A stretch of DNA of 64,000 nucleotides from JBBSUQ01 sp964389755 (GCA_964389755.1 CAYMEW010000018.1:15173-79172); one strand, 5' to 3'. Shown: positions 1 to 8,938, counted from the first letter of the stretch. Made by a program: numbers and translations. The notes: a model not told the origin generated them from the sequence alone.

Positions 1-1
1 A

Positions 2-355
2 TTGCTCGAACACTGCGCAGGAGACTTTCCGCTCTGGCTTACAACCGATCAGGTGGCGATCCTCCCGATCAGTGACAAGTACAACGACTATGCAGAAAAA
101 GTTTTAGAATTGCTAAATAATTACGATATTCGCGGCTTCGTTGACAGCCGAAATGAAAAAATCGGGAAGAAGATCCGCGAATCGGAGCTAAACAAAATAC
201 CGTTTATGCTTGTTGTGGGTGAGAAAGAGGCAGAGACCGGGCAGTTATCCGTAAGGCAACGCGGCGCCGGTGACATTGGCAGCATGGATGTCAAAGCATT
301 TGCCGAATTGATCCAACAGACGATAGCAGAAGAATTGTCGACAAACGTTAACTAA
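2..355 (+). CDS. thrS: Threonine--tRNA ligase, C-terminal end (partial)
   Basis: This is the 3' end of threonyl-tRNA synthetase; the window opens inside the gene, so the apparent first codon is not a real start. The 117 residues are the C-terminal anticodon-binding domain: FPLWLTTDQVAILPIS, then an alpha/beta fold with KIGKKIRESE and IPFMLVVGEKE, and the closing RQRGAGDIGSM strand typical of class IIa synthetases. The catalytic core lies outside the window. The stop codon is 4 nt upstream of infC, giving the classic thrS-infC-rpmI-rplT order. Identity is secure from both sequence and context. Confidence 0.95.
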   Translation: MLEHCAGDFPLWLTTDQVAILPISDKYNDYAEKVLELLNNYDIRGFVDSRNEKIGKKIRESELNKIPFMLVVGEKEAETGQLSVRQRGAGDIGSMDVKAFAELIQQTIAEELSTNVN

Positions 356-359
356 TTGA

Positions 360-908
360 ATGAGAAGAGACAACAGACGAAATTTTACGAGACGCGAACC
401 CACAGAACAGCATCGCATTAATGAAAAAATCCACGCACGGGAGGTTCGCCTGGTAACAGAAGGAGAGGAACCGCGCGTTATGCAAACCTCGGCTGCCTTA
501 AAAATAGCCGAAGAACAGGAAATGGATTTGGTGGAGATTTCTCCGAACGCCAATCCTCCGGTTTGTAAGATCATGGACTATCGCAAGTTCCTTTACAACC
601 AGAAGAAAAAGCAAAAAGAGCTCAAGGCCAAGCAAAGCAAAGTGGTTTTGAAGGAGATCCGCTTCGGCCCCAACACGGACGATCACGATTTCAACTTCAA
701 GCTGGCGCATGCCCGCAAGTTCCTCGAAGAAGGAAGTAAGGTGAAGGCATATGTATTTTTCCGCGGACGAACGATCGTATTTAAAGACCGCGGTGAGATC
801 CTGCTGCTGAAATTTGCCCAGGAACTCGAGGACGTGGGAGCCGTGGAGCAACTTCCGAAACTGGAAGGAAAACGGATGATCATTATGATCAACCCGAAAA
901 AGAAGTAG
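360..908 (+). CDS. infC: Translation initiation factor IF-3
   Basis: IF-3 binds the 30S subunit, prevents premature 50S joining and checks the initiator codon. The 182-aa product has an extra basic N-terminus (RRDNRRNFTRRE), the N-domain (INEKIHAREVRLV, about residues 19-80), a lysine-rich linker (YNQKKKQKELKAKQ) and the C-domain from VLKEIRFGPNTDDHDF to the end. The first in-frame ATG is 4 nt after the thrS stop. It is used here because the family aligns soon after it, although infC genes in some phyla start at rare codons such as AUU. Followed by rpmI 44 nt downstream. Confidence 0.96.
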   Translation: MRRDNRRNFTRREPTEQHRINEKIHAREVRLVTEGEEPRVMQTSAALKIAEEQEMDLVEISPNANPPVCKIMDYRKFLYNQKKKQKELKAKQSKVVLKEIRFGPNTDDHDFNFKLAHARKFLEEGSKVKAYVFFRGRTIVFKDRGEILLLKFAQELEDVGAVEQLPKLEGKRMIIMINPKKK

Positions 909-952
909 CATTTTAAGAAGCTGATACAGAGTAACGATTAAAACGAAGAGAA

Positions 953-1150
953 ATGCCAAAAATGAAAACTAAATCCAGTGCGAAGAAGCGATTCACAGTT
1001 ACTGGAAGCGGTAAAATCAAAAGAAAGCATGCTTTTAAAAGTCACATTCTTACAAAGAAGACTAAAAAGCAAAAGCGAAATCTGACACAACCCGGGTTGG
1101 TAGACAACGCGGATCTGTCAAATGTGAAATTGCAATTGTGCATGAAATAA
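953..1150 (+). CDS. rpmI: 50S ribosomal protein L35
   Basis: A 65-aa, strongly basic ribosomal protein of the large subunit. The start MPKMKTKSSAKKRF, the central TGSGKIKRKHAFKSH and the following LTKKTKKQKRNL are the L35 signature. Full length for the family. It lies between infC and rplT in the conserved IF3-L35-L20 operon. The 113-nt gap to rplT is longer than usual for this pair and could carry a regulatory leader. Confidence 0.97.
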   Translation: MPKMKTKSSAKKRFTVTGSGKIKRKHAFKSHILTKKTKKQKRNLTQPGLVDNADLSNVKLQLCMK

Positions 1151-1263
1151 GCACACTGCAGGTTTAATTGTTTAACCCGGTAATGAGTAAATAAGCCTTC
1201 TGAGGGCAGGTCGGTCAGCGACAGCAAAACAGCGAAGCACTTCTTACCAAAAAACTAAAAAAT

Positions 1264-1611
1264 ATGCCAAGATCGGTTAATCATGTTGCTTCAAGAGCTC
1301 GCAGAAAGAACTTTATGAAGCTTGCCAAAGGTTACTTTGGCCGTAGAAAAAACGTTTGGACAGTAGCGAAAAACGCTGTTGAAAAAGGTTTACTCTACGC
1401 TTACGAAGGACGTAAGCAAAAGAAAAGAAACTTCCGTTCACTCTGGATCCAGCGTATCAACGCCGGTGCACGTGAGCACGGAATGAACTATTCCCAGTTC
1501 ATGGGAGCGCTCAACAAAAGCGGTATCGAACTCAACCGTAAAGTTTTAGCCGATTTGGCTATGAACCACCCGGAAGCGTTTAAAGCTGTTGTAGCGCAGG
1601 TTAAGAAATAA
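1264..1611 (+). CDS. rplT: 50S ribosomal protein L20
   Basis: A 115-aa 23S rRNA-binding assembly protein; in other bacteria it also represses its own operon. MPRSVNHVASRARRKNFMK, AKGYFGRRKNVWTVAKNAV and LWIQRINAGAREHGMNYSQF are diagnostic, and the length is normal. It is the last gene of the thrS-infC-rpmI-rplT unit and is followed by a strong intrinsic terminator. Confidence 0.98.
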   Translation: MPRSVNHVASRARRKNFMKLAKGYFGRRKNVWTVAKNAVEKGLLYAYEGRKQKKRNFRSLWIQRINAGAREHGMNYSQFMGALNKSGIELNRKVLADLAMNHPEAFKAVVAQVKK

Positions 1612-1640
1612 TTACCTTCAGGAACTCTGTATCGCATTTG

Positions 1641-1673
1641 AAACCGTCGGCCGAAAAGCCGGCGGTTTTTTTG
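1641..1673 (+). terminator. Intrinsic terminator after rplT
   Basis: The stem CCGTCGGC pairs with GCCGGCGG (one G-U) around a CGAAAA loop, extended by AAA/TTT, and runs into a T7 tract. It ends the ribosomal operon. Confidence 0.9.
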
Positions 1674-1795
1674 TTTCCGGAAAATACATTGCGTATTACC
1701 GGAGTAGGCTCCTGTTAAAATCTTAATATTTCTGAATAACCAACCGAAAGTGGCTTTAATGCGTACATTAGTAAAAAACCAGTGTATATAACAGC

Positions 1796-3142
1796 ATGCA
1801 ACAAGTCGTAATTATCGGGAACGGAATAGCAGGAATCACCGCCGCACGTCACATTCGCAAACAGGACAGTACGGCCCGGGTCGTGATCATTTCCTCCGAA
1901 TCGGCTTATTTTTTTTCGCGCACAGCACTGATGTATGTTTTCATGGGACACCTAAAGTTCGAACATACGCAACCTTATGAATCTTTCTTCTGGAAAAAGA
2001 ACCGGCTCGAACTGATTTGCGACCACGTGAGCGCCATCGATCCGGAAAAGAAAGAGGTCAGGTTGCAAAACAGCACGCTTTCCTTCGATAAACTCATCAT
2101 CGCGACCGGTTCCGTATCAAACATGCCCGGTATCGCCAATGAAAACCTGCCGGGAGTCCAAAGTTTATATAGCAAGCAGGACCTCGAAGCCCTGTTTGAA
2201 AATACGCAAAGTACCCGAAAAGCCGTGATCGTCGGTGGCGGCCTGATCGGTGTGGAACTGGCTGAAATGTTACTCAGCCGTAAGATCGAGACCCACTTTA
2301 TCGTGCGGGACGAATTTTACTGGGGCAATACCCTTCCCGCTTCCAATGCACAACTGATCATGGATCATTTTTCCGAGCACGAACACCTGCACATGCATTA
2401 CGGGGAAGAACTGGAATCCATCCATGGAAACACACGCGTGGAAGGCATCGGGCTGGCCTCCGGCAAATCGATCGATTGTGACCTGCTGTGCCTGGCCATC
2501 GGTGTATCACCCAACAAAAAACTCGCCGAACAGGCCGGGATCGAGACTGATAAAGGAATACTGACGGACGAATACCTGCAAACGAGTGCAGCAGATATCT
2601 ATGCGATCGGAGATTGCGTACAAGTGCGGGATCCGGCACCGGGACGGAAATCCATTGAAGCTGTTTGGTACGCCGGACGCATGATGGGAGAAACACTTGC
2701 TCAGACGATTTGTGGAACTCCCACTGCTTACCGGCCGGGCCCCTGGTTCAATTCAGCCAAATTCTTCGACGTTGAATACCAAACCTACGGATATGTCCCT
2801 GCTGAAACCAAAGTCGGCCTTTCCGTCTTTACCTGGCGACATCCGGAAGAGTACATCCTGTTGCACTTCACCTTCGACCAGGACACAAGGACCTTTCGGG
2901 GTGTCAATGCATTCGGCATGCGCCTCCGCCATGAACTCATGGATCAATGGCTCCGTGAGAAACGCAGTATCGACTATGTACTGGAACACCTGCGTACGGC
3001 CAATTTCGATCCGGAATTATACAAATCGTACGAAGAAATGATCATCCGTTCTTTTAACGAACAGACAAACGGCAACCTGCGTCTCGCCAAAAGACGCTGG
3101 TGGCGTGAATTACTTACTGAAAAAGCGACACGAATCTCATGA
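1796..3142 (+). CDS. FAD/NAD(P)-dependent oxidoreductase (class I disulfide-reductase fold)
   Basis: A 448-aa flavoprotein. The FAD-binding Rossmann motif GNGIAG is at residues 8-13, a second NAD(P)-binding GGGLIG at 147-152, and the FAD-ribityl motif IYAIGDC at 268-274. The fold matches rubredoxin/nitrite reductase-type NAD(P)H:acceptor reductases. No redox-active CxxxxC pair is seen, so it is not a classical disulfide reductase. The ATGA overlap with the membrane polyferredoxin downstream implies coupled translation, and the inferred role is feeding electrons from NAD(P)H to that protein. The true substrate is unknown. The region upstream has no clear TAnnTTTG box. Confidence 0.85.
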   Translation: MQQVVIIGNGIAGITAARHIRKQDSTARVVIISSESAYFFSRTALMYVFMGHLKFEHTQPYESFFWKKNRLELICDHVSAIDPEKKEVRLQNSTLSFDKLIIATGSVSNMPGIANENLPGVQSLYSKQDLEALFENTQSTRKAVIVGGGLIGVELAEMLLSRKIETHFIVRDEFYWGNTLPASNAQLIMDHFSEHEHLHMHYGEELESIHGNTRVEGIGLASGKSIDCDLLCLAIGVSPNKKLAEQAGIETDKGILTDEYLQTSAADIYAIGDCVQVRDPAPGRKSIEAVWYAGRMMGETLAQTICGTPTAYRPGPWFNSAKFFDVEYQTYGYVPAETKVGLSVFTWRHPEEYILLHFTFDQDTRTFRGVNAFGMRLRHELMDQWLREKRSIDYVLEHLRTANFDPELYKSYEEMIIRSFNEQTNGNLRLAKRRWWRELLTEKATRIS

Positions 3143-4866
3143 AAGACGCGAATTTATCCGTCAGTGCAAACGCGCATCGCGAACTGCGCGGTTCTCAAAA
3201 AGCCGGGCTCGGACTTTCCGTAGCCGGTATACTTATGCTGTTACTGGCCTGGGCCGGAATTACTTTTGAACCAATTGTTTTGTTCACCGTTCTCAGTTTC
3301 GGACTGATCATCGGCGGACTTTTCCTTTACACATACGGAACATACGCACACGAAACGAAGGGAATAAAAAACAACTTCGTCTGGTTTAACAGCCTTACTA
3401 ATCGCGGAGTCATTGCCTGGATCGCGGGAATTTTGCTGACAGCGTTTTACATTCAATTGTACTTTTACGGTACCACCCTCGGCATGCATTACACGAACGT
3501 GAAGGCCGATCAGCTTGAACTAACTGAGGGAGCAACTGCCGAAAGCGTCAAGCAGGACCTCACCGCCAGTCATCCCGACGCCCTGGAAATAAGCGTGAAC
3601 ACGAAAAAGAAGGACGACGTTGAGCAGATCAGCGGCGCAAAGATCCGGACGGCTAATACCGGTTTTATTCATGTCTTCGATCCGATATCCCGACTTTTGC
3701 GCGGCAAACCGGCGGACCAGTGGTTCCTTTACGGAACACTTTATACCTTCGTGATCCTCTTTCTCGGAATTAAGTTCATGGTCAAATACCGGCACAACCG
3801 CTACCAGTTCATCCGGACAGTGTCAGTGGTGCTCGCTCAACTCGTATTCGCCTATTTCCTCCCACAGATCCTTGAATCCTTTTACAGCGGTACGCCTTAC
3901 ATCGGGCGCGACCTCAAGAGTATCTGGCCGCTTGAATACAAGTTCGCCACGCCCGACAACCTGAACAGCCTGCAAACTCAGAACGAATCCGGAGTTTCGG
4001 GAACTTTCTACTTCGTACTCGGTGTATTTCTGTTCCTCATCTTTACTCCGCTGCTCACCTGGCTGGTCGGAAAACGCTGGTACTGTTCGTGGGTATGTGG
4101 TTGCGGCGGACTTGCCGAAACGGGAGGAGACAGTTTCCGGCAACTTTCCAGTAAATCCCTTTTTGCCTGGCGGCTCGAACGCGTCCTGATCCATTCCGTT
4201 ATGGTCTTTGTGCTCGTGATGTCCATTGCCACACTTTACCCCTATTTCACCGGCAATGAATATGAACTCGGATTCATCCGTATAAGCGGAACCGCTTATT
4301 TTATCGGTACGCTTGTTTTACTTGTGCTGGCGATCACCGGTGTTCTATACGCCTATTTCAGCAGTAAAAGCCGGAATAAATGGTTACTTACGGGAGCCGT
4401 AATCCTCTTTGCGATCCTGGTGCTCGTCGTATTCGGAAAACTCATCCACAACCAGCGGCTCTTTTTTATTTCGAGCAGAAGTTTGAAAAAAGTCTACGGA
4501 TTTCTGATCGGGGCGACCTTTAGCGGCGTGATCGGCGTAGGCTTCTACCCGATCCTCGGAAATCGCGTGTGGTGCCGGTTCGGTTGCCCGATGGCCGGAT
4601 ATATGGGTATTTTCCAAAGGTTCAAATCGCGCTTTCGCATTACAACAAATGGCGGACAATGTATTTCCTGTGGAAACTGCTCCGTTTATTGCGAGCAGGG
4701 GATCGATGTGCGGGCTTATGCTCAAAAAGGTGAGAACATCGTTCGTTCCAGTTGCGTGGGCTGCGGAATTTGCTCGGCTGTGTGTCCGCGGGGCGTTCTG
4801 AAACTCGAAAACGGGCCGGAAAGCGGGCGCATTATTGAAAACCCGAAGATGACGGGGATCAAATGA
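3139..4866 (+). CDS. Membrane-bound polyferredoxin (NapH/NosR/CcoG-like 4Fe-4S protein)
   Basis: A 575-aa integral membrane iron-sulfur protein. Predicted membrane segments lie at about residues 22-42, 46-66, 90-110, 196-216, 225-245, 290-310, 350-370, 385-405, 415-435 and 455-475, with a soluble loop at about 112-195. Cysteines follow the membrane core: C316/C320/C322 (RWYCSWVCGCGG) and C479/C483 (WCRFGCP). Two canonical ferredoxin clusters follow at C508/511/514/518 and C539/542/545/549 (the second ends CP). This resembles NapH, NosR and CcoG, which pass electrons across or along the membrane. It starts inside the stop of the FAD oxidoreductase, its likely electron donor. The acceptor is unknown. 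Confidence 0.85.
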   Translation: MKDANLSVSANAHRELRGSQKAGLGLSVAGILMLLLAWAGITFEPIVLFTVLSFGLIIGGLFLYTYGTYAHETKGIKNNFVWFNSLTNRGVIAWIAGILLTAFYIQLYFYGTTLGMHYTNVKADQLELTEGATAESVKQDLTASHPDALEISVNTKKKDDVEQISGAKIRTANTGFIHVFDPISRLLRGKPADQWFLYGTLYTFVILFLGIKFMVKYRHNRYQFIRTVSVVLAQLVFAYFLPQILESFYSGTPYIGRDLKSIWPLEYKFATPDNLNSLQTQNESGVSGTFYFVLGVFLFLIFTPLLTWLVGKRWYCSWVCGCGGLAETGGDSFRQLSSKSLFAWRLERVLIHSVMVFVLVMSIATLYPYFTGNEYELGFIRISGTAYFIGTLVLLVLAITGVLYAYFSSKSRNKWLLTGAVILFAILVLVVFGKLIHNQRLFFISSRSLKKVYGFLIGATFSGVIGVGFYPILGNRVWCRFGCPMAGYMGIFQRFKSRFRITTNGGQCISCGNCSVYCEQGIDVRAYAQKGENIVRSSCVGCGICSAVCPRGVLKLENGPESGRIIENPKMTGIK

Positions 4867-4888
4867 GTAACTTTACCTCCTTTTACCG

Positions 4889-5578
4889 ATGAATCCATTG
4901 CGAACGAGCGTCGTTATCCCCGCATTTAACGAAGAAAAATCCATTGCGCTTGTCGTACGCGCCATTCCACGCGAATGGGTAGACGAAGTGATCGTGGTGA
5001 GCAACAATTCGACGGACAACACCGTCATTGAAGCACAAAAAGCCGGTGCTACCGTACTCGAGGAACACCGAAAAGGGTATGGATGGGCCTGCCTCAGGGG
5101 CATTGACTATGCACGCGAACGCGGAACGGAGCTTCTCGTATTTCTCGACGGCGACTTTTCCGATTATCCCGAAGAAATTCCCGATGTACTTGCGCCGATA
5201 CTCGAAAACGGCATGGACATGGTGATCGGATCGCGTGCACTTGGTAAACGTGAGCGCGGATCACTCACCCCGCAACAGGTTTTTGGAAACTGGCTCGCCA
5301 CCCGGCTCATTTGTATCTTTTACCGCGCACGCTTCACGGATCTCGGGCCTTTTCGTGCTATCCGCATGGAAGCTTTCGATAAACTGGGCATGCAGGACAA
5401 GACCTACGGCTGGACCATTGAAATGCAGATTAAAGCCGTTAAAAAAAGGTTGCGCTATTGCGAGGTACCGGTCAACTATAAAAAGCGCATCGGGGTCTCG
5501 AAAGTATCCGGAACCGTGAAAGGTACCGTACTTGCCGGAATAAAAATTATATTTGCGGTTTTTAAATATCGTTGGTAA
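4889..5578 (+). CDS. Glycosyltransferase family 2 (dolichol-phosphate sugar synthase type)
   Basis: A 229-aa soluble GT2 with a GT-A fold: TSVVIPAFNEE nucleotide-binding start, VSNNSTDNT, the DxD metal site FLDGDFSD (D87/D89), and the SRALGKRERGSLTPQQ and KTYGWTIEMQIKAV segments seen in DPM-type enzymes. No C-terminal membrane anchor, so it is a short DPM1-like form that would transfer a sugar to a polyprenyl phosphate. It starts 22 nt after the polyferredoxin gene and overlaps the region upstream of the next glycosyltransferase. The neighbouring GT-C protein is a plausible user of its lipid-linked sugar (inference). Confidence 0.85.
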   Translation: MNPLRTSVVIPAFNEEKSIALVVRAIPREWVDEVIVVSNNSTDNTVIEAQKAGATVLEEHRKGYGWACLRGIDYARERGTELLVFLDGDFSDYPEEIPDVLAPILENGMDMVIGSRALGKRERGSLTPQQVFGNWLATRLICIFYRARFTDLGPFRAIRMEAFDKLGMQDKTYGWTIEMQIKAVKKRLRYCEVPVNYKKRIGVSKVSGTVKGTVLAGIKIIFAVFKYRW

Positions 5579-5616
5579 TAATCTTACCTTCGCGAAGAAA
5601 TAATTTGAACGTACGA

Positions 5617-7491
5617 ATGACCAGATTTCTTACAGCCCTCCTGCTCTGCTTAACCAGCGTTTTCAACGTAGTTTTAGGACAGGCAGAGACGTCCGTAATG
5701 CGTCAGACGGTTTCCGGAAAGATCAGTAATGACCGAACCAACCGCGCGGAAGATGACATTACGGTGAAGATCGTAAGTTCGAACGACGGCAGTATTTACA
5801 AAACAAAGACCGATGATGACGGAAAGTTTACCTTTTCCGACATCCCCGTTGGCAAATACGAGTTATCCACTACCAAAGATAATTTTTTTGACAAGCATTT
5901 CCGGTTCGAGGCCACAGCCACGCATTCACCGAACCTTGATTTTGAAGTACAGCAAAAAGTTTCCTGGCTTTTCAACTGGGGAGATGCTTACGGCAAAGAG
6001 AACTATTGGTCACACTTTACGGCAAAGGTCATCCTGTTCCTGTATGGTGCCGGGCTGGTACTCGTTTTTTTCTACAGTATCCTGCAACTTTCTCTTGCGA
6101 TCGTCTATTCGCGAACACGCAAAGCCCGCAAAGATGAGGCACAACCGCTCTTTAACGAGGCGGAGACACCGAAAGTAACGATCCAGCTCCCGATGTTCAA
6201 TGAACTGTATGTAGCGGATCGAATTATCGAAAAGGCAGCCGAATTCGAATATCCGCGCGACAAGTTCCAGATCCAGGTACTCGACGATTCTACCGATGAG
6301 ACCAAAGATGTGATCGCCAAGAAAGTCGCTGAAGTGGCGGCCCGTGGGATCAACATTCAACACATTCACCGCGTGGATCGCACCGGTTATAAAGCAGGGG
6401 CACTCGATGCCGCCATGGACCGTGTGGAAGGTGATTTCATTGCGATCTTCGACGCAGACTTCGTACCGGAGCCCGATTTCCTGATCCGAACAATGCCGTA
6501 TTTTGCCGACCCGACGATCGGCGTGGTACAAACGCGCTGGGGGCACCTCAATAAAAACTATTCACTGCTGACCGAACTGCAGGCATTCGGACTGAACGGA
6601 CACTTTGCGATCGAGCAGGGCGGCCGAAATGCAGCCGGACACTTCATCAACTTTAACGGAACCGGTGGTATCTGGCGCAAAAAATGTATTGAAGACGCCG
6701 GCGGCTGGGAACACGATACACTTACCGAAGACCTCGACCTGAGTTACCGTGCGCAGATCAAAGGCTGGAAATTCAAATACCTGGAGAACGTCATTGCACC
6801 GGCGGAACTACCGATTACGATGTCGGCCCTGAAAAACCAGCAACACCGCTGGATGAAAGGTGGTGCGGAATGTTTCCGGAAAATGTGGAAACGCTTACTG
6901 ACTGCCAAAGGTGTCAAACTCAGCGACCGCGTTCACGGATTGTCTCACCTGTTCAATTCGTCCGTTTTTGTTTTCATCCTGATGATCTCGCTGCTGAGCC
7001 TTCCCGTACTGCACATCAAAGACAGTTTCGGGGACCTGAATTACATCATCCAGTACGGCGCGATCTTTATCCTGAGTACGGTTTTCCTGATGTATTATTA
7101 CTGGCTTTCCTATCGCGACAAGACCGACAGGAAGTTCAAATCCTTCATTCGCTTCGTGGGACGTTTCTTCCAGTTCCTGATCGTTTCCATGGGACTCGCG
7201 CTCAGCAATACCGTCGCTGTGATCGAGGGCTACCTCGGAATTAAAAGTTCATTCGTTCGTACCCCGAAATTCAACGTGGCGAAAAAAGGCGAGTTTAAAG
7301 GAAACAAGTACGACAAGAAAAGCCTTTCGATCATCAATATCGGTGAAGGGATCCTGTTTTGTGTTTTCCTCTTTACAGCAGTAAACAGAGCTATTTACGG
7401 CGATCTCGGGATGGTTCCTTTCCACCTGATGCTTGCTGCCGGTTACGGACTCGTGTTCTTCTACACGATTGCCGAAGTGCGTGGAAAATAA
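5617..7491 (+). CDS. Membrane processive-type GT2 (BcsA-like) with N-terminal carboxypeptidase-regulatory-like domain
   Basis: A 624-aa protein. I chose the ATG that opens a signal peptide (MTRFLTALLLCLTSVF, cleavage near GQA); the longer frame from 5572 would overlap the previous gene and bury it. Residues about 31-113 form a CarboxypepD_reg/Cna-B-like beta-sandwich (GKISN...DGKFTFSDIPVGKYELS) expected outside the inner membrane. A membrane segment (137-163) leads to a cytoplasmic GT2 domain with LDDSTDE (222-228), DAD (279-281), TED (370-372) and QQHRW (408-412), the D,D,D,QxxRW signature of cellulose/hyaluronan-type synthases. Several membrane helices follow. The sugar made is not predictable; no cellulose partner gene (BcsB, BcsC) is nearby. 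Confidence 0.85.
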   Translation: MTRFLTALLLCLTSVFNVVLGQAETSVMRQTVSGKISNDRTNRAEDDITVKIVSSNDGSIYKTKTDDDGKFTFSDIPVGKYELSTTKDNFFDKHFRFEATATHSPNLDFEVQQKVSWLFNWGDAYGKENYWSHFTAKVILFLYGAGLVLVFFYSILQLSLAIVYSRTRKARKDEAQPLFNEAETPKVTIQLPMFNELYVADRIIEKAAEFEYPRDKFQIQVLDDSTDETKDVIAKKVAEVAARGINIQHIHRVDRTGYKAGALDAAMDRVEGDFIAIFDADFVPEPDFLIRTMPYFADPTIGVVQTRWGHLNKNYSLLTELQAFGLNGHFAIEQGGRNAAGHFINFNGTGGIWRKKCIEDAGGWEHDTLTEDLDLSYRAQIKGWKFKYLENVIAPAELPITMSALKNQQHRWMKGGAECFRKMWKRLLTAKGVKLSDRVHGLSHLFNSSVFVFILMISLLSLPVLHIKDSFGDLNYIIQYGAIFILSTVFLMYYYWLSYRDKTDRKFKSFIRFVGRFFQFLIVSMGLALSNTVAVIEGYLGIKSSFVRTPKFNVAKKGEFKGNKYDKKSLSIINIGEGILFCVFLFTAVNRAIYGDLGMVPFHLMLAAGYGLVFFYTIAEVRGK

Positions 7492-7497
7492 GGCATC

Positions 7498-8820
7498 ATG
7501 AGGTGGCAGAGCAGTATCCTCTACCCGCTCTTTGCCGGTGGCTTTACGCTTTGCTTTTCAGGACTGCTCGCTTTACCCCGTACCGAATTCACGAGCCTTT
7601 TTGCACTCTATACCGCTTTATTTGCGTTTTTCACGGGACTGCTTCGTTATTCATTCAACAAACAGTTACTTGTCTTCGGACTGTGTGCACTTGTCAGCCT
7701 TTTTTTCACTCCCCAGCTTTCCGATGATTACTACCGCTTTCTATGGGACGGCGAACTGCTGACGCACGGGATCAATCCCTACGACTTTAAACCGTCGGAA
7801 GTGATGCATTCCGGCGAGATTTTCCGGGAACTTTACGAATCCATGAGTGCGCTTTCGCGTGCGAACTATTCGTGTTACACACCCGGAAACCAGTTTATTT
7901 TCGCGTTGGCGTCCTGGCCCTCCGATTCCGTTTTCATCGGGCAGTTGTTACTCCGTCTTATCTTCATTGCGCTATTGCTCTGTACCATTCGTCCACTAAA
8001 GCACTTGCTGGAAACCTTCGGTTATTCTCCGCGCCGTGCAGGACTTTTCATACTGAATCCGCTTGTGCTAACGGAGATCGTCGGGAACCTCCACTTCGAA
8101 GGCGTAATGACCGTTTGCCTGCTGTTATTCCTGTATTACCTGCTTGTCCGGAAAAAATACCTGATTGCCATGGTATTCCTGGCGCTCGCTGTTCAGACGA
8201 AGTTACTCCCGTTAATTATTCTGCCTTTTCTGCTTCGTTACCTTGGCTGGGGGAAAAGCCTGCTTGCCGCTGTAATCGTTGCGTTAATTAATTTCCTGTT
8301 TTTCATTACCCTGATCGATGCCGGAAACCTGCCTCATTTCCGGGAAAGCCTGGCACTGTACTTTGGTCAGTTCGAGTTCAACTCTTCGCTTGTTCACTGG
8401 TTGATCGAGAAAGACCTGCGTCGGCTCGGCTGGCTGCGACTGCGGTATTATGCGAAAACACTTTCCGAATGGAGTGCCATCATCATCACCGGCATAGCCG
8501 TATTCGGCGGAAGGACTTCCGATAAGCAATTCGTCACTCGTATTTTCATCGGCCTGATTTGCTATTTCCTGTTGAGTCCGATGGTTCACCCGTGGTACCT
8601 CACTACACTCATTGCATTCGGTATGTTCACGGATTCGGTATTGGCTACCGTTTGGTCCTACCTGGCTTTTTTATCCTATTCGTTCTACAGCACGCAGCCG
8701 GGCATTTCCGCAGAAGTCATGCGTACAATTGCGTATATCCTGTTATTCGCCTTTGCACTTGGCGAATTCCTGCTTTATGCTTTCAAAAGAAGGTCTTTAC
8801 CCGCACAATTTTTTACCTGA
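7498..8820 (+). CDS. Polytopic GT-C-type glycosyltransferase (GT87/mannosyltransferase-like)
   Basis: A 440-aa polytopic membrane protein with about ten hydrophobic segments. After the second helix region comes SDDYYRFLWDG (residues 75-85), matching the acidic first periplasmic loop motif of GT-C enzymes that use lipid-phosphate sugars; INPYDFKPSE just after is also seen in mannosyltransferase-like families. SPMVHPWYLTT near residue 362 is another conserved-looking loop. It starts 6 nt after the BcsA-like gene, so the pair is co-transcribed. Inferred role: adding sugars from a polyprenyl-phosphate donor, possibly made by the upstream DPM-type GT2, to an envelope glycolipid or protein. Confidence 0.7.
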   Translation: MRWQSSILYPLFAGGFTLCFSGLLALPRTEFTSLFALYTALFAFFTGLLRYSFNKQLLVFGLCALVSLFFTPQLSDDYYRFLWDGELLTHGINPYDFKPSEVMHSGEIFRELYESMSALSRANYSCYTPGNQFIFALASWPSDSVFIGQLLLRLIFIALLLCTIRPLKHLLETFGYSPRRAGLFILNPLVLTEIVGNLHFEGVMTVCLLLFLYYLLVRKKYLIAMVFLALAVQTKLLPLIILPFLLRYLGWGKSLLAAVIVALINFLFFITLIDAGNLPHFRESLALYFGQFEFNSSLVHWLIEKDLRRLGWLRLRYYAKTLSEWSAIIITGIAVFGGRTSDKQFVTRIFIGLICYFLLSPMVHPWYLTTLIAFGMFTDSVLATVWSYLAFLSYSFYSTQPGISAEVMRTIAYILLFAFALGEFLLYAFKRRSLPAQFFT

Positions 8821-8834
8821 CCGAATATCCCAGT

Positions 8835-8880
8835 ACGGAAAATCGCAACTGTCTGTCGCGTAGTTGCGATTTTCCGTTTT
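8835..8880 (+). terminator. Perfect 16-bp stem terminator
   Basis: ACGGAAAATCGCAACT (8835-8850) is exactly complementary to 8862-8877 around an 11-nt loop, followed by T residues. It closes the oxidoreductase/glycosyltransferase run. Confidence 0.85.
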
Positions 8881-8900
8881 CAAAATTTACTATTCATGCA

Positions 8901-8908
8901 TAGCTTTG
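8901..8908 (+). promoter_or_regulatory. -7 box TAGCTTTG for the 51-aa membrane protein
   Basis: An exact match to the Bacteroidota -7 consensus TAnnTTTG just after a terminator. It predicts a transcript start near 8913 and a 26-nt leader before the ATG at 8939. No clear TTG is found at -33. Confidence 0.5.
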
Positions 8909-8938
8909 AAATAGTAAATTCATCATAAACCTAAAATT

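Noticed and set aside
498..959. Long opposite-strand ORFs across infC and many other genes
   Set aside because: They are frame shadows of well-identified genes; they lack homology-like composition, own promoters and conserved starts.
5617..7491. Calling the BcsA-like enzyme a cellulose synthase
   Set aside because: It has the D,D,D,QxxRW core but lacks a PilZ domain and BcsB/BcsC partners, and the product cannot be inferred.
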